A DNA stretch of 64,000 nt from Pseudomonadota bacterium (GTDB lineage Bacteria > Cyanobacteriota > Vampirovibrionia > Obscuribacterales > Obscuribacteraceae): positions 124,001 through 188,000 of the forward strand of contig JAJPGY010000037.1 in the NCBI GenBank assembly GCA_021325555.1, in the 5' to 3' direction. The translations under genes were made by a program, and so were the position numbers. The notes beneath the pieces were generated by a model that saw only the letters and a program-made list of their open reading frames with translations, was not told where the DNA came from and did not search any database. Positions within the stretch are counted from its first letter, which is position 1. The number at the start of each line of letters is the position of its first letter. Of the stretch, positions 28,838 through 37,730 are shown one piece after another.

Positions 28838-31800
28838 TCAGTGCCGTCCAGCGGTCAGGAACTCGCCACTGCCGGCGGTGACATCGGCGAGAATGGCCGA
28901 GTCCTTCAACAGGTGCCCGAGCGCCTTTCGATCGCTCTGCGCGCTGGATTTGAGCAGCGCCTGCAGCGGGCCGACCGCCATCATGGCCGAGGGTATGGAG
29001 AACTCGGCGACGAAGGCTTTGACCCCGCCCGGGAGAGAAGTCTCTTGCGGATTGCGGTACGCGATCCGGCGCGCCGGATTGACGGAGGCGAACTCACTGG
29101 CCGCGCCCCTGGCCACGACCAGCTGTCTGCCGGGCAGAAGCGGCAGCGACCTGCCCCCCGAAGTCACCCTGATTCCGCCCCGGGTCCCGTGGTGAAGATC
29201 GTAGACCGCCAGCCGGTTGCCCGCCTGCAGGACAAAGACGATCGATCCGGCCGTGAGCTTGATGGTCGCCTCCGGGGCGGTGATGACCATGTCCTTGTCC
29301 GGGACGAAAAGGACGTTGCCCCTCTCCAGCCTGAGCACCTTTTCGGCCTCGTCCCAGCGCACGGCCAGGGTGGCCGGCTGCCGGCCGGGATTCCAGATGC
29401 CGGCAGCCATCCTCTGACCGTCCAGGGAGACATTCCTGGCCGTCAGGTTCTGCACGTCGGCGGCGGTGCGCACAAGCGCCCCCCAGATTGTCGTCAGCTG
29501 CTCGCGCCCGCCGGTGGCCCCGCTTTCGTCCTCGCCCACATCGGGTATCTCCGAGGGATCATCGCTGCCCGGCGCCCCGTGGGTGGTGTCGGTGGCGATC
29601 CTGGTCCCGGTCTGCGAGCTGGCCAGCCCGCCGGACACGCCGGACCCGGCTCTGCCGGCGCTTCCATCGAGGGGCGGCGGCCCCGGCTGGTCTTCATGAA
29701 TGACCCGCGGCACCTCCGGGGCGAAGCGGGCGTTGAGGAATATCCGGTTGCCGTTGGTCCCGGTCTTCCCGGAGACGTCTATGACGTCATTCAGGGACTT
29801 TCCGCCGGGCACGTTGACCACGATGCTGTTGGACGAGCTCGACTGGAAAAAGACCGTGCCCCCGTTGACGAGCCCGTTGGCCAGGATTGTCCCGTTTATA
29901 TAATTGTGGGCAATCTGCCCTTGCCTGTCGGCGGCGGTGTTGATAAACAGGGTGTGGCCTGACTTGGTTTCGATGGTTGCCGCCCCGAATATGCCAATCG
30001 GCGAGCGAATGGCGCTGCCGCCCGCGCTGGAGACGTCGATTACCGGGGTGCCGCCGCTCTTGTTGAGCGGCGGCGGCACCGGGCTCGTGATCCGCAGGTT
30101 GTCGGCGACGACAAAGACGCTCCCCCCCAGGCCGGTGCCGGGCGCCGCCGCCGTCAGGCTCGTGGCCTGCAGGTCGCCGGAGCTGAGGAGGCTGATTGCG
30201 CCGGCGTTTGAGTTGCCGCCGGCATTGGCCGAGAGCGCCCCTGTGGTTATGGTGCCCGCGGTGGCCAGCCAGGGCAGGAAAGAGCTCTGACCGGCGGACC
30301 CTGCGGTCACCACCACGGGCGAATGGCTGAGCTTTATTGTCGTGCTGTAAACCTGAATCTGCCCGCCGGCCCCGCCGCCGCTGGCGTCGATGTCGCCGGT
30401 GGTGATCTGCCCCCCGTGCCCGGCGCCCATGATAAGGACGCTGCCCCCGGCCCCCGTGCCGCTGCCGGTGCTGGTTATCGGCACGGAGGCGGGCACGCTC
30501 ACCGAGTTGGGCGCCAAAAGGGTGATCGCCCCGCCGCCGCCGGAGCTGCCGCTGCCGGAAGCGGTCAGCTCGCTGATATTGGTGAGGTCGATCGTGCCCT
30601 GGGTTTTGAAGCCGTGTATGTGGATTGTTTGCGTGCCGGCCGGCGGCGGCGGCAGGACGGCGGTCGGGCAGAGCGTGCAGCTGGTGATGTCGACGCCGGC
30701 GGCCAGGAGGATTGAGCCGCCGGCGCCGCTGGCCTGGCTGGTGTTGATGCTGGCGCCGCCGCCGTCCACCGTGATGTCCCCTTCGGCGAGCACCGCCAGC
30801 GGTGCGCCACCGGTGGTGATTGCCCCCTTCAGGACGACGGACCCGCTGTCGTTGTAGAAGACCGGGTCGCCGGAAAGTTTCATGCTGCCCAGGGAAAGTG
30901 TGCCGGCGGCCACGCTGGTGGTCGCCGCGCCGGCGCTTACATTCACGTCGCCGCTGATGCTGTTCACGCTGATAACGGCGTCGCCCCTGCCGGCGCTGAC
31001 ATTGAGCTGCTTGCTCAGCAGGTCGCCGCCGGTTACGGTCACGCCGGCTTGTCCGGTGGAAGACGGATCGCCGAAACTGATCGCGCCGTTCAGCGCTTTG
31101 AGCGTGCCGCCGCTGTTGTCGATTGCCAGGCTCCCGGCCGTCTGGGAGACGATATTGATATTGCCGGCGGTGGCGGCTATCAGCCCGCTGTTGATTATGC
31201 CGCCCGATCCGACCAGGAGCCGGACGTCGCCTGCCGCCTGCATGACCGGCGCCGGCGCCGCCATCCCCGGCGGCAGCCCGTTGACGATTGAACCGCCCGC
31301 CTTAAGGGACAATCCGCTCGCGCTGGAGATTGTGCCGGCATTAACTATGTCGTGCCGGGCGCTGAGCGACAGGGCTAGATTGGGGATGACGCCGGCCAGG
31401 CCTGGTCCGGCTGGGGCGATGGTGGAGATGAGGGCGCCGGGCTGGTTGAAAATGTTGGCCGCGCTGAGGCTCGCGGTCGTCACTGCGGCGGCCGTGGAGA
31501 TCGCGTAGAAGTTCCCGTAGTTGGTGAAGTTCCCGGACAGGTTGAGCGGCCCGGTCTTCGCCACGTTGTCGATCACGGTCACCGAGCGGGGCACGACCAG
31601 GCTGTAGAGCGACCCGGACAGCTGCGGGCTCAGGTACATGGTGCCGCCCACCGCCCGCCCCCGGGCGTCGAGCAGGAGGGACTGGTGCCCGGTGTGCAGC
31701 ACCTGAGAAAGCGCCACCCGCTCGGCCGGCGTCACCGAATCAGAGGCTCTGACGGCAACCTGGTGGCCGCCCAGGACGAGTACGGCGGACTGAAAGCCGG

Positions 31801-32125
31801 GCAGGCTGCTGAGGGCCACCGACGGCTGGCTGGAGCCCAGGTTCAGGCTGACGCCGGCGCTGCCGGCTGCCGTGCTGCCCTGAATCCTGGCAACGAGCGC
31901 CCGGACCCCCTCCAGATGATGGCCGGCTGCCCCGGATGGCGCCGGCGCCGTGACCAGATGGCGGGCCGGCGGCGCCGCGAGAGCATGGCGGGCGAGGGTG
32001 GCCGCCGGATGTCCGTGCCAGGCAGCGGCCGGGCCGGCAGCGCCGGCGGCCCGCGCCCCGGCAAAAAGCAGAAGCGCAAGCACCGGCGGGCATGCGGTGC
32101 TCAACCACTGCCTCACGTCGCGCAT
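28838..32125 (-). CDS. Large exported beta-helix protein with a FecR-like C-terminal domain
   Basis: The 1095-residue product has a signal peptide (STACPPVLALLLFAGARAAG), a long low-complexity beta-helix region (about residues 120-770) rich in Gly, Ser, Asn and Val with filamentous-haemagglutinin-like steps such as NAGTISSASGLSLKAGGSIV, an acidic linker, and a C-terminal FecR-like beta domain (about 920-1010: LRLERGNVLFVPDKD, IKLTAGSIVFVLQAGNRLAVY) followed by a tail of about 85 residues. I see no NPNG-type two-partner-secretion motif at the N-terminus. The start is the ATG after GGGGAG; 18 more codons are open upstream. The FecR domain and tail match those of 32281-33540. It is probably a surface adhesin or sheath protein. 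Confidence 0.7.
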   Translation of the reverse strand: MRDVRQWLSTACPPVLALLLFAGARAAGAAGPAAAWHGHPAATLARHALAAPPARHLVTAPAPSGAAGHHLEGVRALVARIQGSTAAGSAGVSLNLGSSQPSVALSSLPGFQSAVLVLGGHQVAVRASDSVTPAERVALSQVLHTGHQSLLLDARGRAVGGTMYLSPQLSGSLYSLVVPRSVTVIDNVAKTGPLNLSGNFTNYGNFYAISTAAAVTTASLSAANIFNQPGALISTIAPAGPGLAGVIPNLALSLSARHDIVNAGTISSASGLSLKAGGSIVNGLPPGMAAPAPVMQAAGDVRLLVGSGGIINSGLIAATAGNINIVSQTAGSLAIDNSGGTLKALNGAISFGDPSSTGQAGVTVTGGDLLSKQLNVSAGRGDAVISVNSISGDVNVSAGAATTSVAAGTLSLGSMKLSGDPVFYNDSGSVVLKGAITTGGAPLAVLAEGDITVDGGGASINTSQASGAGGSILLAAGVDITSCTLCPTAVLPPPPAGTQTIHIHGFKTQGTIDLTNISELTASGSGSSGGGGAITLLAPNSVSVPASVPITSTGSGTGAGGSVLIMGAGHGGQITTGDIDASGGGAGGQIQVYSTTIKLSHSPVVVTAGSAGQSSFLPWLATAGTITTGALSANAGGNSNAGAISLLSSGDLQATSLTAAAPGTGLGGSVFVVADNLRITSPVPPPLNKSGGTPVIDVSSAGGSAIRSPIGIFGAATIETKSGHTLFINTAADRQGQIAHNYINGTILANGLVNGGTVFFQSSSSNSIVVNVPGGKSLNDVIDVSGKTGTNGNRIFLNARFAPEVPRVIHEDQPGPPPLDGSAGRAGSGVSGGLASSQTGTRIATDTTHGAPGSDDPSEIPDVGEDESGATGGREQLTTIWGALVRTAADVQNLTARNVSLDGQRMAAGIWNPGRQPATLAVRWDEAEKVLRLERGNVLFVPDKDMVITAPEATIKLTAGSIVFVLQAGNRLAVYDLHHGTRGGIRVTSGGRSLPLLPGRQLVVARGAASEFASVNPARRIAYRNPQETSLPGGVKAFVAEFSIPSAMMAVGPLQALLKSSAQSDRKALGHLLKDSAILADVTAGSGEFLTAGRH

Positions 32126-32280
32126 AAGGACGACTCCCCCGCCAGCGTCATGCCCTGATTTTTGCATGTCCGCTGCCATTTGGGGAGCCTCCGGGCGCGG
32201 GGTCGGGCAGGATTTTTATGCATTCTTGACGCCCGCTCGTGGTATATGAGACAGAGGGTCAAAAGGCAGCGTGAGGGGAG

Positions 32281-33540
32281 ATGGGGCGGCATAAGACGAG
32301 CGGTACGTGGCTTCAACGCACCTGGTCATTGCTGCTTGCCCTGGCGGCCGGCTGCCCGTCGTCGCCGGCAGCGGGCACCGCCGTTACGGCAAGCGCAGAC
32401 CACAGGGTCGATGTGCGGGCAAGCCGGCCGGACACAAGCAGATTCGTTCCGGTCTCCCCATCCAGGGTGCGGCACCCGGAAGATGTGCAGCGGTCCAGGG
32501 CAGCTCATGGACATGCTCGCCTGAGTAACATTGTCAACCGCCTCGGTGTTTACCGCTCGGCCGCGCGAGAAGCGCTTTCCCTCCACAGCTTCGGGGCCGT
32601 CAACATCTCCGGCAAAGGTGGAGACGGCAAAGAGGAAGATCACATGCTGATTACTGAAGAGAGCGTGCGGGACGACTCCGCGCGCGGTCAGCTTGCCGGC
32701 GACGTCGCCGGGCAGAATGCGGCTTCCGATGCGGCTCGCGATGGTCTTTCCGGTGAGGGCACTTCCGGCGGTGGCATCTCGCGCGGCCATCCGGCGCCCG
32801 GCGAACAGTCGGGCGGTAGCCGCTCCAGCCGGGATGTTGTGCCGGTCACGCACCGCGGGGAGTTGTCCTTATCTCGGCGCGGAGGAGATGACCGTGGAAG
32901 GGAGCGCGATCGAACCGGCACGCGCGGACGATTGCACTCGAGACACCGCACGCACGCCAGGGTCACCATAGAGGGCTCCGGCAACCAGGGAATCGGCGAC
33001 GGATCGAACGTGAGCTTGAGCGGGGAAGCCTCACCCGATGAGCTCAACACCGGCGCGCGCACGTTCGTGCTCCATCAGGGAACGGCATTCAGCGCTCACC
33101 CGAAGCCGGTGCGCTTACTGACGGATCGCGGCGAAATCCGCATCGCCGGAGGGGCGGCTGTTTATGTGGTCGCCCATGGCCGGTCGGTGGCCGTCTACAA
33201 CATCGCCGATCGCAGGTCGGGAGACGTCACGGTGAAGACGCGCGGACAGAAGACCGTGACCCTCAACACCGGCGAGCAGCTTGTTCTTTCCGGTAAGGAG
33301 AGCAGCAGCTTCGATAAGGCCAATCCGGCTCCGGAGATTCACGCCGGCAAGACGAAGGAGCTGGGAGCCGACGCGGAGACGAGAATATTCAACGCCGAGT
33401 TTTCGCCGACCGCAGCGCTGGACCACTCGCAGCGCTTTCCGGATCTGGTGAACTCAAAAAGCAAAGCGGATCAGGCGCTGGTAAGCCACATCTTCAAGAC
33501 CGCCGCCATCGTGCTGACGCTCAGGCAGTCCAGCCAGTGA
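32281..33540 (+). CDS. Exported FecR-domain protein sharing its C-terminal module with the beta-helix protein
   Basis: The 419-residue product starts with a basic stretch and a hydrophobic signal (WLQRTWSLLLALAAGC; a weak lipobox is possible). Residues 40-240 are low-complexity, charged and poorly patterned. From residue about 261 it has a FecR-like domain (FVLHQGTAFSAH, IAGGAAVYVVAHGRSVAVYN, VTLNTGEQLVLSG) and a tail (TRIFNAEFSPTAAL, ALVSHIFKTAAIVLTL) that aligns with the tail of the product of 28838-32125. It lacks the beta-helix part. The odd middle region could be decayed coding sequence. It converges on barrel 2, with which its last 87 bp overlap. Function unknown. Confidence 0.6.
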   Translation: MGRHKTSGTWLQRTWSLLLALAAGCPSSPAAGTAVTASADHRVDVRASRPDTSRFVPVSPSRVRHPEDVQRSRAAHGHARLSNIVNRLGVYRSAAREALSLHSFGAVNISGKGGDGKEEDHMLITEESVRDDSARGQLAGDVAGQNAASDAARDGLSGEGTSGGGISRGHPAPGEQSGGSRSSRDVVPVTHRGELSLSRRGGDDRGRERDRTGTRGRLHSRHRTHARVTIEGSGNQGIGDGSNVSLSGEASPDELNTGARTFVLHQGTAFSAHPKPVRLLTDRGEIRIAGGAAVYVVAHGRSVAVYNIADRRSGDVTVKTRGQKTVTLNTGEQLVLSGKESSSFDKANPAPEIHAGKTKELGADAETRIFNAEFSPTAALDHSQRFPDLVNSKSKADQALVSHIFKTAAIVLTLRQSSQ

Positions 33541-34782
33541 CGACGGCTCCGGCAAGGCGCCGTGCACGGTGAGATAAGAGTACGCGACCGTGAGCGGGGG
33601 CTCACTTGAGGTTTGCCGGCTTGTATGAAGGCAGCCCCGGCCGCCTGAGTTCACCCCGGCGGACGACACCGGCTCGCCCCGGCTGCCTGAGTACCGCTTT
33701 CTCAACTGCTGTATGGCCTGGTTCAGGGGCGGTTTGGCTGCCTGCAGCCTCACGCCGTAGTAGAACCGGAAATCCATGCCGGCAAGCCCCGGGGTGGCGT
33801 GGGAGTGAAAGTTGTAGACCGGCTCGGCGCGAAACACGGCAACCAGGCCGGGCATCCTCGATATGAGTGGCCGATCGATCTCGAAATCGCAGACGACCAT
33901 GTAGTTGTTTTGCGGAATGATCGCCTGGGAGTGGAAGGGCTGCCTGAAGTTCTGGTTGAGGGTGCTGCTGGCCAGAAATGTCCAGCCGCCCCGCTGATAA
34001 GCGCATCCCCAGGTGTAGAACGGATCGAGCTCGCGCATGTAGCTGGCGACGAAGTGGGCGAAGCGCACCTGCAGAAGGGCGTTTGCATATACGGAAAAAT
34101 TGTTCGTCACGTTGTATTGCCAGGTCAAGGACGGCAGATAATCAAGCACCGGCACCTGCTGCGATTGCCACAGCTCGCGGGCCATGGCTTGCACCTGCAG
34201 GCTGTTGTTGCGCGGAAGGTTTATCGTTTGCTGGACCCCGGCACCCAGCGCCCCGGTTGTGCTGCTCAGCGTGTAGTTGCGCAAGAGCGTATCGCGAATC
34301 AAAAAGGAGTTGACAAAAAGCTGCGTGGTTGGCGTCGCAGCCCAACCGATTGTTCCCACCGGCGTGATGCGGTGCACGTTGTCAAAGCTCGACACCTGGG
34401 AAAGATCGGTGAGCAGCTGAAGCTGGTCCTGGGTCGAAAGGGTGTTGAAGCTGGTGCCCGGCGGCAGGCTCTCGTGCAGCAGCGTTCGCTTGAGCGGGAA
34501 CTGGTAGGGGTTGGTCTCGATGCGAAAGGTGTTTTCGACCGAGCCGTTGAAAAAGAGCGAGGAGGGCAGACGCTGCCACAGCCGCAACTGAAGCGTATTG
34601 GTGAAGGGCGCCCTGTTCTGCTTCCCGGGCAGCGGCTCGACATCGGTAGGCAGGATGGTCGTGCCGACCTGGGCCCTGACCTGGAAAGCGCCGGGCACCG
34701 CCAGAGCAAAAGCGGAGATTGCCGCGGCAAGCGACCACCGGCGCCACCGTCTCTTGACCGACCTGCCCGTGCCAGGAAGCAT
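33454..34782 (-). CDS. Predicted outer-membrane beta-barrel protein (barrel 2)
   Basis: The product of about 442 residues has a basic N-terminus and a signal peptide (WSLAAAISAFALAVPGAFQVRAQ), then ILPTDVEPLPG and a series of beta-strand-like segments (FVNSFLIRDTLLRNYTL, FSVYANALLQVRFAHFV, GGWTFLASSTLNQNF). It is a paralogue of barrel 1 (27650-28819), with the same closing block FEIDRPLISRMPG, RAEPVYN and MDFRFYYGVRL. The start is uncertain; I chose the ATG before the signal peptide rather than 34908. The last 70 residues differ from barrel 1 and are read through the end of the convergent FecR-domain gene, an 87-bp overlap. Pairing with that gene's product is inferred from the parallel arrangement at barrel 1. 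Confidence 0.6.
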   Translation of the reverse strand: MLPGTGRSVKRRWRRWSLAAAISAFALAVPGAFQVRAQVGTTILPTDVEPLPGKQNRAPFTNTLQLRLWQRLPSSLFFNGSVENTFRIETNPYQFPLKRTLLHESLPPGTSFNTLSTQDQLQLLTDLSQVSSFDNVHRITPVGTIGWAATPTTQLFVNSFLIRDTLLRNYTLSSTTGALGAGVQQTINLPRNNSLQVQAMARELWQSQQVPVLDYLPSLTWQYNVTNNFSVYANALLQVRFAHFVASYMRELDPFYTWGCAYQRGGWTFLASSTLNQNFRQPFHSQAIIPQNNYMVVCDFEIDRPLISRMPGLVAVFRAEPVYNFHSHATPGLAGMDFRFYYGVRLQAAKPPLNQAIQQLRKRYSGSRGEPVSSAGVNSGGRGCLHTSRQTSSEPPLTVAYSYLTVHGALPEPSSLAGLPERQHDGGGLEDVAYQRLIRFAF

Positions 34783-34822
34783 ATGGGATGATGATAACAG
34801 CAAGCGATGCCGCCGGGAATCT

Positions 34823-35506
34823 TTATTTGGCGGGGCGCAGGCGCCTGCGCGCCAGGCGCCGCCTCCCTTTCCGCCTCCGGTCGGCAAGCTGGAGCTCCGG
34901 CAGGGCAAAGCCGGTCAATTCGGACAAACGTTCCATGATCATCCAGGTGGTGTCATTGATATCGCTCTGGGGCTGCAAGACAGGCCCGATGCGCACTTCG
35001 GCCCTGCCCCATGGTTTGTCCGTCCCGACAATCCCTACCGGCAGGATGGGGACATCGGCGAGACCGGCAATGTAGGCCGGACCGAGGTGAGGCCGGCGCA
35101 AGGAGCCCGGCGTGCGGTTGCGGGTGCCTTCGATGAAGACGCTCAGCGCCCAGCCGCTTTTGAGCACCGCTTTGGCCTCCTTGAACGTGCCGAGCCCAGG
35201 GTGCGCCCGATTAAGCGAGATGGCGCCGGCAAACTTGATGAAGGCTCTCAAGCCGGGGACGCGAAAGAGCTCCTCCTTGGCCAGGAACGCCACGGGGCGG
35301 TCCAAAGCGGCCTGGATAAGCGGCGGGTCGAGCTCGGAGAGATGGTTGCTGACCACGAGCAGCGGTCCTTGCCGGGGCACATTTTCGCGCCCTGTGATTC
35401 GCACCCGCTTGTATACAAGAAAAAAAGGTCGGATGAGAGCCCTGCTTACCAGCATGTGCAGGAAGCCGCGAAACGGGGTGAAGGCGTTGGGGTCGAACTC
35501 AGCCAT
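34823..35506 (-). CDS. 1-acyl-sn-glycerol-3-phosphate acyltransferase (PlsC family)
   Basis: The 227-residue product has the PlsC signature motifs: NHLSELDPP (HxxxxD catalytic pair), FAGAISLNR (motif II region), FIEGTRNRTPG (EGTR) and VPILPVGIVG. Such enzymes acylate lysophosphatidic acid to phosphatidic acid in phospholipid synthesis, at the inner membrane. An N-terminal hydrophobic stretch is consistent with membrane association. The C-terminus is an unusually Arg-rich tail (RRRKGRRRLARRRLRPAK). It lies between barrel 2 and the TPR-NHL gene on the same strand, with 40-95 bp spacing. Substrate specificity within the family is not certain. Confidence 0.87.
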   Translation of the reverse strand: MAEFDPNAFTPFRGFLHMLVSRALIRPFFLVYKRVRITGRENVPRQGPLLVVSNHLSELDPPLIQAALDRPVAFLAKEELFRVPGLRAFIKFAGAISLNRAHPGLGTFKEAKAVLKSGWALSVFIEGTRNRTPGSLRRPHLGPAYIAGLADVPILPVGIVGTDKPWGRAEVRIGPVLQPQSDINDTTWMIMERLSELTGFALPELQLADRRRKGRRRLARRRLRPAK

Positions 35507-35601
35507 GGCGCCGCCCGCGGATTAGCCGAGCCGGCCGGAGCCGAAGCCAGACCGGCCCGGCCGTGCTGCCCGGCAGGCGGCGCGCGGCTGGAGCCAGGCG
35601 G

Positions 35602-36774
35602 TTACTGCGGCTTGGAACCGATAGGCCGCGGCAGGGCGATTCTGACGATTGAGTTGTCCTCTTGCTGGCTGACATACAGGTTCCCCTCGCGGTCGAGGGT
35701 CAGGTAATAGGGTTTGCGGAAGCCGGTGGCGATGATGGTGGCCACGCCGGCCGGCGAGACGCGGGCCACGTTACCCCCATTGTAATTCGCCACGTAGATG
35801 TTGCCGGAGTCGTCCACGGTCAGGCCGATCGGGCCCTTGAGGTTGGCGCCGCTGCTGAACTGGGCTCTGGTGCCGTCCGGGCCGATGCGATCAATGGTGT
35901 TGCTCAGATAATTGGCCACGTAAAGATTGCCCTGCTTATCGAACGCCAGGCCGGCAGGGGCGTTGAAGCCGGTGGCAATCACGCGCAGGGTGGCGTTGGC
36001 GAGTACCGGCACCGGATTCGGTGCCGAGGGCGCCGCCGGCGGTGCCTGTGCGGCCACCTGCTGGGCCGGCTGCTGTGGGGCGTAGGCTTGCCCGGCCGGC
36101 TGGCCGGCGCCTGCCGGCCGAGCGTCGGTGCTGCCCGCGTGGCCGGCGCCGGCATAAGCCTGACCGCCCTGGCCCGGGCTGCCGTAACCGGTGGCGGGCT
36201 GCTGGGCGGCCGGGGTGCTGTAGCCTGCCGCCGGGGGCTGGGCGGCGGGCGCGGGCTGGTAGGCGGTCGCGGCCTGTGGCTGGCTGGCTGGCGGCTGGCT
36301 GGACTGCGGGGCTTGAGCAGCCTGAGCGGCGGCCTGCGGGTTGTTCATCTGGGCAAGCCGGCTCTGGGCTTCCGGGAAGTGGGGGTTGTTGGGGGCGATG
36401 GCCAGGAAGTGTTGCCGGGCGTCGCTCACCTGCCCGCTCTCCTGGTAGATGAGCCCCAGCTGGAAATGGGCGTCGGGATCGGTCGGCTTGATGCGCAAGA
36501 CCTCGAGAAAACGGGGGATCGCCTCCCGGAAACGCCTCTGGGACTGGTAGATCACGCCCAGGTTGTACTGGGCATCGGCCAGGTTGGGATCGATGTCCGT
36601 GGCCCGCTTGAAAAAGATAATCGCTGACTCCGGGCTGCCCTGCTTGAAGGCCGTCAACCCCAGGTTGTAAAGGCTCACCGCCTGCGGATTGGGGGTCTGG
36701 GCCAGCGCCGGCAGCGCCATGACCGCAGACAGCAGGTGGACGAGAAACCAGGACTTTCGAAAGAGCCTTTTCAT
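35602..36774 (-). CDS. Exported TPR protein with C-terminal NHL-type beta-propeller repeats
   Basis: The 390-residue product starts with a signal peptide (SWFLVHLLSAVMALPALAQ), then about three TPR units (AVSLYNLGLTAFKQGSPESA, AQYNLGVIYQSQRRFREAI, AHFQLGLIYQESGQVSDAR), a long Ala/Gln/Pro/Tyr-rich linker (about residues 160-265), and four or more NHL-type repeats (GLAFDKQGNLYVANYLSNTI, GLTVDDSGNIYVANYNGGNV, TLDREGNLYVSQQEDNSI). The number of NHL blades is fewer than a closed six-blade propeller, so it may be partial or pair with another chain. The start is supported by AGGAG eight bases before the ATG. It is likely a periplasmic or surface binding protein of unknown ligand. Confidence 0.75.
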   Translation of the reverse strand: MKRLFRKSWFLVHLLSAVMALPALAQTPNPQAVSLYNLGLTAFKQGSPESAIIFFKRATDIDPNLADAQYNLGVIYQSQRRFREAIPRFLEVLRIKPTDPDAHFQLGLIYQESGQVSDARQHFLAIAPNNPHFPEAQSRLAQMNNPQAAAQAAQAPQSSQPPASQPQAATAYQPAPAAQPPAAGYSTPAAQQPATGYGSPGQGGQAYAGAGHAGSTDARPAGAGQPAGQAYAPQQPAQQVAAQAPPAAPSAPNPVPVLANATLRVIATGFNAPAGLAFDKQGNLYVANYLSNTIDRIGPDGTRAQFSSGANLKGPIGLTVDDSGNIYVANYNGGNVARVSPAGVATIIATGFRKPYYLTLDREGNLYVSQQEDNSIVRIALPRPIGSKPQ

Positions 36775-36968
36775 TCGGACAATCTCCTGACAAGACGGCG
36801 CCGGCCTGGCTTTCAAACGCAGACCGTCAGCCAGGACGAGTACCTGCCATCAATTGTTTCTTGTCTTTTGCGAGAACGCCACTATCATTTGGGTATATAA
36901 GAGATCGTTAACCAGAATCAAAATCGCGCCTTTTTCGTCCACCCAACTAATCGCCTGAAAGGAATCTC

Positions 36969-37409
36969 ATGCGCACAGTCGGACACATCATAACCTCGGC
37001 CGGCGTGAGCCTGGCTACCTATCATCGTTACCGGTCGCCGGGGGCGGCAGTGGCCAGCTTCCTGGCCGGCTGGCTGATTGATCTTGATCACATCGTGGAT
37101 TACGTCCGGGCGCATGGGTGGCGCTTGAGCTGGTTTCACTTCAACGAGGCCAACCATGAGAAGTACAGCGGCAAGCTCTACCTGCCGCTGCACTCCTACG
37201 AGCTTCTCGCCCTCTTCTTCTTCCTCTTCCGCGGCCCGACCAGGCAGCCGTTCCGGGTCGGCATCACCCTGTCCATCCTCACCCACCTGCTCCTGGATCA
37301 GCGTTGCAATCCGGACAGGAAGGCGACCACCTATTTCCTGGCGCACCGCATCCGCAAGCGCTTCGACGCCACCGAGATCCTCAACCACCGCATCCACCCG
37401 CAGCAGTAG
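36969..37409 (+). CDS. YdjM-like (DUF457-type) membrane protein
   Basis: The 146-residue product has two or three hydrophobic segments and the acidic/His motifs GWLIDLDHIVDYV, LPLHSYELLALFFF and THLLLDQRC. These resemble YdjM/DUF457 membrane-bound metal-dependent hydrolase-like proteins, where Asp and His residues near the membrane could bind a metal. It has AAAGGA eight bases before the ATG and stands alone on the plus strand, facing away from the TPR-NHL gene. Its stop codon borders the tandem repeat at 37409. Family assignment is tentative. Confidence 0.55.
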   Translation: MRTVGHIITSAGVSLATYHRYRSPGAAVASFLAGWLIDLDHIVDYVRAHGWRLSWFHFNEANHEKYSGKLYLPLHSYELLALFFFLFRGPTRQPFRVGITLSILTHLLLDQRCNPDRKATTYFLAHRIRKRFDATEILNHRIHPQQ

Positions 37410-37554
37410 GGGCGGGGCATGCCCCGCCCGCAGCGAACCCATGCCCCGCCCGCAGCGAACCCATGCCCCGCCCGTAGCCCGCAGCGAACCCATGCCCCGC
37501 CCGCAGCGAACCCATGCCCCGCCCGCAGCGAACCCATGCCCCGCCCGTAGCGAA
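37409..37554. repeat. GC-rich 22-bp tandem repeat next to a perfect palindrome
   Basis: About six head-to-tail units of consensus CCCATGCCCCGCCCGCAGCG plus AA (22 bp) are visible; one unit is lengthened by 7 bp. The array begins inside the stop codon region of the YdjM-like gene with the palindrome GGGCGGGGCATGCCCCGCCC. Related single copies occur at 47098-47127 and 51226-51290, so the unit derives from a dispersed REP-like element. The rest of this gene-free stretch (37555-37730) shows only GC-rich sequence with short hairpins, and I recognise nothing else there. Confidence 0.85.
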
Positions 37555-37730
37555 GACACGCTCCGGTGGGCGCGGCCGTGCGAGGCCGGCCGCTGCGCAT
37601 GACAGCACAGGACGGCCATGCCGCCAGCGGCCGCACGGATTGAGGCGGGAGTCGAATCAGAGTTGTCCAGGGACCGCCCGCGCTCGAGCCGCCGGGCCCG
37701 GAGCGTGACCGGACCCGAGGCTTTGCGGGC

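Noticed and set aside
28838-32125. Classical two-partner secretion exoprotein (TpsA) with the adjacent barrel as TpsB
   Set aside because: No NPNG/NPNL-type motif is found at the N-terminus, and the barrel has no POTRA domains; the pairing is therefore described as a possible new arrangement.
32693-32971. Alternative-frame small protein inside the FecR-domain gene
   Set aside because: It has no start signal or family pattern and ends at random; it is kept only as a hint that the host frame is poorly constrained there.
37409-37554. Possible CRISPR array
   Set aside because: The 22-bp units follow each other without unique spacers, and no cas gene is near.
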